Shown: positions 43,738 through 47,119 of the stretch, one piece after another
How the letters are laid out: each line of letters begins with the position of its first letter
Numbering within the stretch: the stretch's first letter is position 1
Source: Chitinophagales bacterium
GTDB taxonomy: Bacteria; Bacteroidota; Bacteroidia; Chitinophagales; UBA8649
Direction: 5' to 3'
Assembly (NCBI GenBank): GCA_020635995.1
Contig: JACJYS010000010.1
Span: 1 to 47,119, forward strand
Length of the DNA stretch: 47,119 bases
Translations under genes and position numbers: made by a program
Notes under the pieces: generated by a model
Told to the model about the DNA's origin: nothing
Database searches by the model: none
Seen by the model: only the letters and a program-made list of their open reading frames with translations

Positions 43738-43899
43738 TTATTCAGCGTTTAACTTTAAACTATTTTTTCTCAAATATTCCTTGATTTGTTCAGCAGTTTT
43801 TCCAAACAAATCTTCGGATATTTTGTCCTTGATCTTTCGGAAAGTTTTAACGGTGTCAAAATCTTTCTCTTTTTCGTTATTTTTTTCTTTAGTCTTCAT
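43738..43899 (-). CDS. Small putative antitoxin of the PIN toxin
   Basis: A 53-residue protein (MKTKEKNNEKEKDFDTVKTF...EQIKEYLRKNSLKLNAE), very charged and helical. Its ATG overlaps the end of the PIN gene by 11 bases, so translation is coupled. A short basic/acidic protein encoded with a PIN RNase is the typical antitoxin arrangement, though here it follows the toxin gene rather than preceding it. Function is inferred from position. Confidence 0.65.
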   Translation of the reverse strand: MKTKEKNNEKEKDFDTVKTFRKIKDKISEDLFGKTAEQIKEYLRKNSLKLNAE

Positions 43900-44350
43900 A
43901 TTCTAAAATTTCTCTTGGTGACCTAATTTCTAATGATATATAATTCATTCTCAGATTGATAGAGTTATAACCTCTTATCTTGTATACATTTACGATATGT
44001 TTGAAATTCCAACTAACCAAAATGTCAACTTTGTTCAGTGTTGCAGTTGCAATGTGCAAACAGTCGTCAAAACTCGTTTTTCCGACAACTTTCTCTTCAA
44101 TGTATTTTGAAGCAAGTGCGATTGCTTCATCATCTATCTCAACTTTTTCTTTGTTTTCTTTCGGTAATTTTTTAAAATATTCCCGTACATTTTTTGGTGC
44201 ATTAGTCAATTCAGTTTCAGTTAAACTTGAATAAACGCAAATTATTTTTCCAAGGTTTACCCTCTCAAAAAGTTGAAGTGTCGCTTCTTCAAATTCCGAG
44301 TCAAAAACTCCACCAAAAACAGAAGTATCAAAATAAAATCTTTGCTTCAT
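43889..44350 (-). CDS. PIN domain protein, VapC-like toxin (cassette cargo)
   Basis: A 153-residue PIN domain nuclease. The acidic residues expected in the active site are D8 (YFDTSVFGG), E47 (TETELTNAP) and D95/D96 (SFDDCLHIA), followed by ILVSWNFKHIV, a VapC-type closing motif. VapC proteins cleave tRNA or rRNA. It is the first gene of a two-gene cassette with a 53-residue partner, bounded by GTTGTG-TGC type inverted repeats (43720-43733, 44407-44421). Confidence 0.83.
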   Translation of the reverse strand: MKQRFYFDTSVFGGVFDSEFEEATLQLFERVNLGKIICVYSSLTETELTNAPKNVREYFKKLPKENKEKVEIDDEAIALASKYIEEKVVGKTSFDDCLHIATATLNKVDILVSWNFKHIVNVYKIRGYNSINLRMNYISLEIRSPREILEYED

Positions 44351-44406
44351 TTAATTTTTATTCTTTCTTCAAAGATAAGAATTTTCAATTTGATTTCCGT
44401 TTTCTT

Positions 44407-44612
44407 GCATAGCACCACAACGGTTTGCGTATATGTGTCAGGAGCGAAAAAGAAAGCCGAAACTTTCAATTTTGTACTGACCTAAGCAAAACCATTTTTT
44501 CTTTGCTAATTTACATTTTTTATGCAAATAAAAAATGGTTTTTGCGACATAGGAAATCGAAATGTTGAATTAGCCGTAAACCCGCTCTTGCACATATACG
44601 ATGTTAGTGGCA
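44407..44612 (-). repeat. attC-like site of the 44.6 kb cassette
   Basis: R''-like TGCCACTAAC (minus, 44612-44603), arm ATCGTATATGTGCAAGAGCGGG, a long loop with the GCAAAACCATTTTTT / AAAAAATGGTTTTTGC hairpin (44486-44545), arm ACACATATACGCAAACC, then R' GTTGTGGTGC of the PIN cassette. It is longer than the other elements because of the inner hairpin. Confidence 0.6.
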
Positions 44613-44615
44613 GGC

Positions 44616-45290
44616 TTACTTGTCAAATTTTTTCATAAATTCTACCATACTTAATTTGTAACCATTTAAAAGTTTAAAAAGGTATTCTGTTACTTTAAAC
44701 ATATTAAAAGCAAAATCAACTTTTTCAGCAATTGAAAATTCTGTTGTTTCTGCAATTCTTATGTACATCATAAAATCATTTCCATCAATAATTCTGTCGT
44801 TGTTAATATTCAAGTGTTCATTAGAAAAATGAATAAAACCACTTGTATTTTCATAAAGCATTCTAAATCCTGGATATAATATATCTAATTTTTGCGACAA
44901 ATATAAGTCTGTCATTTTGTTTCCTTCTCCGTCTCTAATGTTTCTTATTTGTTCACCGTTTATAATTCTGGTGTAAAAATCTAATCTATCTTTCACTAAG
45001 CTTAAAGCATAAAGTCTCATACAATTATCAGCTTGAAGTCTTAATAAATTTATTGCAGTTATCCAGTTGTTTGTTTCTGATAATGACTTAAATCCTCTAT
45101 TCAATTCGATAGCTCTATGTACAATTGAAAATGTTAAATGACTTGGTTTTGAAAGTAATTTTCTATCTGTTTCATTTTTGAAAATGTCGAGAGCAGTTTG
45201 GTTCAGACTATTATTTAATTCGTCAAGTTTTTCAAAAATCAGAATTAAGTCTGTTTGGTTAACATTCTCATTGAGAATTTGTTTTTCCAT
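44616..45290 (-). CDS. Hypothetical helical protein (cassette cargo)
   Basis: A 224-residue protein with the start set at ATG 45290 (MEKQILNENVNQ); the frame upstream runs into the junction. It is all-helical by composition. The segment WITAINLLRLQADNCMRLYAL and the later LYENTSGFIHFSNEHL are reminiscent of HEPN/DUF5677-like proteins, but no RNxxxH motif is visible, so I leave it unassigned. Bounded by GTTAGTGGCA/TGCCACTAAC, the same core as the 30.1 kb cassette. Confidence 0.65.
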   Translation of the reverse strand: MEKQILNENVNQTDLILIFEKLDELNNSLNQTALDIFKNETDRKLLSKPSHLTFSIVHRAIELNRGFKSLSETNNWITAINLLRLQADNCMRLYALSLVKDRLDFYTRIINGEQIRNIRDGEGNKMTDLYLSQKLDILYPGFRMLYENTSGFIHFSNEHLNINNDRIIDGNDFMMYIRIAETTEFSIAEKVDFAFNMFKVTEYLFKLLNGYKLSMVEFMKKFDK

Positions 45291-45308
45291 AGCGTTTTGT
45301 TCAAAGCT

Positions 45309-45443
45309 TGCCACTAACGTTTTGGCTATGGCAAGTGCGGGATTTCAAGGCACAAACTTGTCAGATTAACGAGAAGTTTATTTAATGTAATCCCTTTCAT
45401 ATTAGCACTTTACCCCGCATTTGCTATAGCCGTTGTTATGGGC
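45309..45443 (-). repeat. attC-like site of the 45.4 kb unit
   Basis: R''-like GCCCATAAC (minus, 45443-45435), arm GGCTATAGCAAATGCGGGG, arm CCCGCACTTGCCATAGCC, then R' GTTAGTGGCA of the next cassette. The arms pair with few mismatches. The 3' end of the 45.4 kb gene lies inside it. Confidence 0.6.
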
Positions 45444-46103
45444 ATAGTTTTCTTTTTCTTTTCTGTTCGGGTGCTTGAATTTAATGTCTTTTCCCTTTAT
45501 TTTAATCTCTGAATTTTCAGTCAAGTAGTCATATAATTTTTGAGATTGCTCTTGTGTCAATTTGTAAGGTCTTGAATTCATTGATTTTTTACCGCTCTTG
45601 TTTCTTGCAATTGAATTTATCAATACATCTGTCGAAATTCCTTGTTGCTCAAAAAAGGGAATTAGGTCAATCAGGTCTCCGTTTTCTGTCTGGGGTTGAA
45701 AGCTTTTTTCACAGTCAGCCTTTAATGTGTATCTCCTACGTCTTTTAAATAAATGCTGGTTAAACGGTGGGTTTACCCATTTGTAATGGTGGTCAAATGA
45801 TTGTTGGTTATCTACAATCAAGTCCGTTGGTTGAATTTGGTTTGCGTTTTCCCAATACTTCTTACTGTCGACTACAAAAACACAGTCACACAATAATTTT
45901 GTAAAATTTGGATAAGTGTCTCCTGAAACCCAAAACAAAATATTTTTTGGCTCAACTCTTAACTGAGTAATGTGGCAGAAGGAATGCAAAAACTGGTCGT
46001 TCCATAAATAAGGGTCTTGATTATCCGAAAAACTATCGTGATAAATTTTCAAGTTTCCTATCTCGGAAATTTCTCGTTTGGGGTGATAAACTAAATAATC
46101 CAT
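45402..46103 (-). CDS. Hypothetical protein running into the palindrome
   Basis: A 233-residue protein with the start set at ATG 46103 (MDYLVYHPKREISEIG); an upstream extension would read through the neighbouring terminator. The middle contains FDHHYKWVNPPFNQHLFKRRRRYTL and a C-terminal HTH-like region (NSRPYKLTQEQSQKLYDYLTEN). I recognise no family. The last 16 codons (ENYAHNNGYSKCGVKC) are encoded by the attC-like palindrome, and no matching 5' junction exists, so this unit may be a truncated or fused first cassette. Confidence 0.55.
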   Translation of the reverse strand: MDYLVYHPKREISEIGNLKIYHDSFSDNQDPYLWNDQFLHSFCHITQLRVEPKNILFWVSGDTYPNFTKLLCDCVFVVDSKKYWENANQIQPTDLIVDNQQSFDHHYKWVNPPFNQHLFKRRRRYTLKADCEKSFQPQTENGDLIDLIPFFEQQGISTDVLINSIARNKSGKKSMNSRPYKLTQEQSQKLYDYLTENSEIKIKGKDIKFKHPNRKEKENYAHNNGYSKCGVKC

Positions 46104-46111
46104 AGTAAAAA

Positions 46112-46146
46112 AAACGAAGTGTGGCGGGAACCGCCACACTTCGTTT
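46112..46146 (-). terminator. Intrinsic terminator of the 46.2 kb lipoprotein gene
   Basis: A perfect 16 bp stem AAACGAAGTGTGGCGG/CCGCCACACTTCGTTT with loop GAA begins 5 bases after the stop. On the minus strand it is followed by a T8 tract, and the next gene's ATG lies 9 bases past the stem. It isolates the array from the core operon upstream. Confidence 0.9.
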
Positions 46147-46151
46147 GAGTT

Positions 46152-46967
46152 TTAATTTTGCATTTCCAATGCAGCGTTGGTCATTTTCGTTTGAATTTTC
46201 ATCATACGCTGAATTTGCGTTGCACTCAATTCATTATTGTTTTGAGCTTTAGCCATACTTTGTTGAAGTGCAGTCGCTTTTTCCATCATTGCTGGATATT
46301 CCGACATTGCACTATTGTCGCCTTTCATAGCTTTTTTGTAGAATTTGATATACTCGTCAACATATTCTTCATAGTCGTCAAGCATTTCGTCCCAATCTTC
46401 ACTACCACTTGAAGCAACCGTTTCTTCAACATTTTCGTCATCATTGTCATATTCGGTCTCACTAACAGACGAAGAGGAAGAAGCACTACTGGTAATATCT
46501 GCTCGGGTTATTTCAAAATTTTCAGTTTGTTCCATAATTCGGGCTTGCTTTTCTTCACTCGCAAAGTAACTCCATTCGAATGAAATTGTCGCAACTTTAC
46601 CTACTTCTGAACTTAATAGGTCTTCAACTTTACCCCAATCACTCATTGTGGCAGGTGAAAAGTCTAATCCAATATCAGGAACGGCTGCTCCCGATTTATC
46701 AAGTGGAATAAGCGAAAGGTTGCCCATTTTCGGACTTTCTATTCCAACTGATTTTGTTAATTCAAGTTTGATTGGAATAATCACTTTATCGTCAACGGTT
46801 TTCATTGTGTATTCACCGTCAACTACTTTGATATATTCACTCCCATCTCCTGAAATTGCAATATCACTCGCTTTAATGGTTTTCTCTTTAATTGTGTTTC
46901 CGCCACAGGCAGATAATAGGATTGTAACTCCAATTGCTAATGCAACGTTTAGTTGTCTTAATTTCAT
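46152..46967 (-). CDS. Lipoprotein, DUF6591-like
   Basis: A 271-residue protein with signal peptide and lipobox LLSAC (Cys about 21). Residues 40-155 form a beta-rich domain (EYTMKTVDDKVIIPIKLEL). Residues 155-190 are a Ser/Glu/Asp low-complexity linker. The C-terminal helical part (DWDEMLDDYEEYVDEYIKFYKKAMKGD...) resembles the DUF6591 family of Bacteroidota lipoproteins. Function unknown. It follows the partial gene at the right edge by 24 bases and ends in a strong terminator. Confidence 0.75.
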   Translation of the reverse strand: MKLRQLNVALAIGVTILLSACGGNTIKEKTIKASDIAISGDGSEYIKVVDGEYTMKTVDDKVIIPIKLELTKSVGIESPKMGNLSLIPLDKSGAAVPDIGLDFSPATMSDWGKVEDLLSSEVGKVATISFEWSYFASEEKQARIMEQTENFEITRADITSSASSSSSVSETEYDNDDENVEETVASSGSEDWDEMLDDYEEYVDEYIKFYKKAMKGDNSAMSEYPAMMEKATALQQSMAKAQNNNELSATQIQRMMKIQTKMTNAALEMQN

Positions 46968-46991
46968 CTTACTTTGATTTTTTTGTTTGTC

Positions 46992-47119
46992 TTACTCTTG
47001 AGGCTTTTCAGGTTCTCCACCGTTTGATTGGTTCAGGTCTCCAATTTTTTTTGAAAACTTGAGTTTCAAGGTGGTTCTCTTGTTTGTTTCATACCGCTTG
47101 GTTTTTTCAACTTGCCCAT
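46992..47119 (-). CDS. C-terminal fragment of an unknown gene, cut by the window edge
   Basis: A minus-strand frame open from the right edge ends at TAA 46992-46994 (last residues NQSNGGEPEKPQE). About 42 codons are visible and are polar and low-complexity. The coding call rests on the open frame and the 24-base gap to the lipoprotein start on the same strand, which suggests one operon. No family can be given. Confidence 0.4.
   Translation of the reverse strand, partial: GQVEKTKRYETNKRTTLKLKFSKKIGDLNQSNGGEPEKPQE

Larger units (their letters stand above)
41657..45443 (-). mobile_element. Cassette array 2, integron-like (CALIN-like, no integrase)
   Basis: Read on the minus strand: 45.4 kb unknown gene, 44.6 kb unknown gene, PIN toxin with small partner, an IS1182-like insertion, then DUF5343 plus HEPN. 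Each is followed by an attC-like palindrome. Cassette junctions match within units: TGCCACTAAC (44.6 kb), GCACAGCACACAAC against GTTGTGGTGCTATGC (PIN, one gap and one mismatch) and TGTGCCCAAC (DUF5343/HEPN, GTTGGGC fits canonical GTTRRRY). The first unit (45.4 kb) has no matching 5' junction. Two of its palindromes recur in array 1. Confidence 0.65.

Noticed and set aside
28841..45443. Canonical attC sites with GTTRRRY/RYYYAAC cores
   Set aside because: Only GTTGGGC of the DUF5343/HEPN unit fits. The others share GTT and the topology but not the purine/pyrimidine rule, so they are called attC-like and not attC.
1..47119. Integron integrase or any complete recombinase
   Set aside because: No long frame shows tyrosine recombinase, serine recombinase or full transposase motifs; only the 97-residue IS1182 fragment is present.
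1..47119. CRISPR array
   Set aside because: No run of regularly spaced identical repeats; the recurring elements are long palindromes at gene boundaries.
1..47119. tRNA or rRNA genes
   Set aside because: No cloverleaf-like sequence or conserved rRNA segment was noticed by eye; a tRNAscan or Rfam run could not be done here.

Overview
The window is AT-rich chromosomal DNA from a member of the Bacteroidota. The evidence is: a C-terminal type IX secretion sorting domain, a Bacteroidota-type RHS core, sdhC-sdhA-sdhB order, a serine-palmitoyltransferase-like enzyme, a DUF3467 protein, and repeated TAnnTTTG (-7) promoter motifs just upstream of starts. No rRNA, tRNA or CRISPR was seen.

Region 1 (1-11 kb) is housekeeping apart from its left edge. 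At the edge is a 5'-truncated RHS tip followed by a small lipoprotein that runs off the window. Then come a Na/Pi cotransporter, rRNA methyltransferase RlmB, a zinc-ribbon methyltransferase, proline-catabolic PruA and the succinate dehydrogenase operon. That operon has a four-helix-bundle gene, flanked by inverted repeats, wedged between sdhA and sdhB.

Region 2 (11-23 kb) is a surface-glycan locus. It holds heptose genes gmhA and gmhB, methyltransferases (one FkbM type), a YfhO-type membrane protein, glycosyltransferases, a polysaccharide pyruvyl transferase, a hexapeptide acyltransferase, a flippase and a polyprenyl-phosphate-type GT2. It is followed by DUF4199, a dihydroorotase homologue lacking metal ligands, a BatA/VWA protein and DUF3467.

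Region 3 (27-46 kb) alternates core and accessory DNA. Two clusters (about 28.8-32.5 and 41.65-45.45 kb) consist of unrelated genes, all on the minus strand, separated by 100-200 bp palindromic elements. In nearly every unit the 7-15 bp just outside the gene's start is complementary to the bases just after its stop, while the longer palindrome arms pair across the intergenic gap. This is the topology of integron cassettes (R' and R'' core sites plus attC). No integrase is visible, so I read the clusters as CALIN-like arrays (attC clusters lacking an integrase) with non-canonical core sites. Cargo includes a PIN toxin with a 53-residue partner, a DUF5343-HEPN pair, an SMI1/KNR4 protein, a peptidase E-like protein, a lipoprotein and three proteins I do not recognise. 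IS1182-like ends sit at the same position of two attC-like sites.

Between the clusters lie a T9SS-secreted esterase, a small gene bounded by a 15 bp direct repeat of the neighbouring gene's 3' end, a divergent epimerase/serine-palmitoyltransferase pair (probable sphingolipid synthesis), a META-domain lipoprotein, an AraC regulator, a rhodanese and a PA0069-type radical SAM protein. The right edge has a DUF6591-like lipoprotein and the 3' end of another gene.
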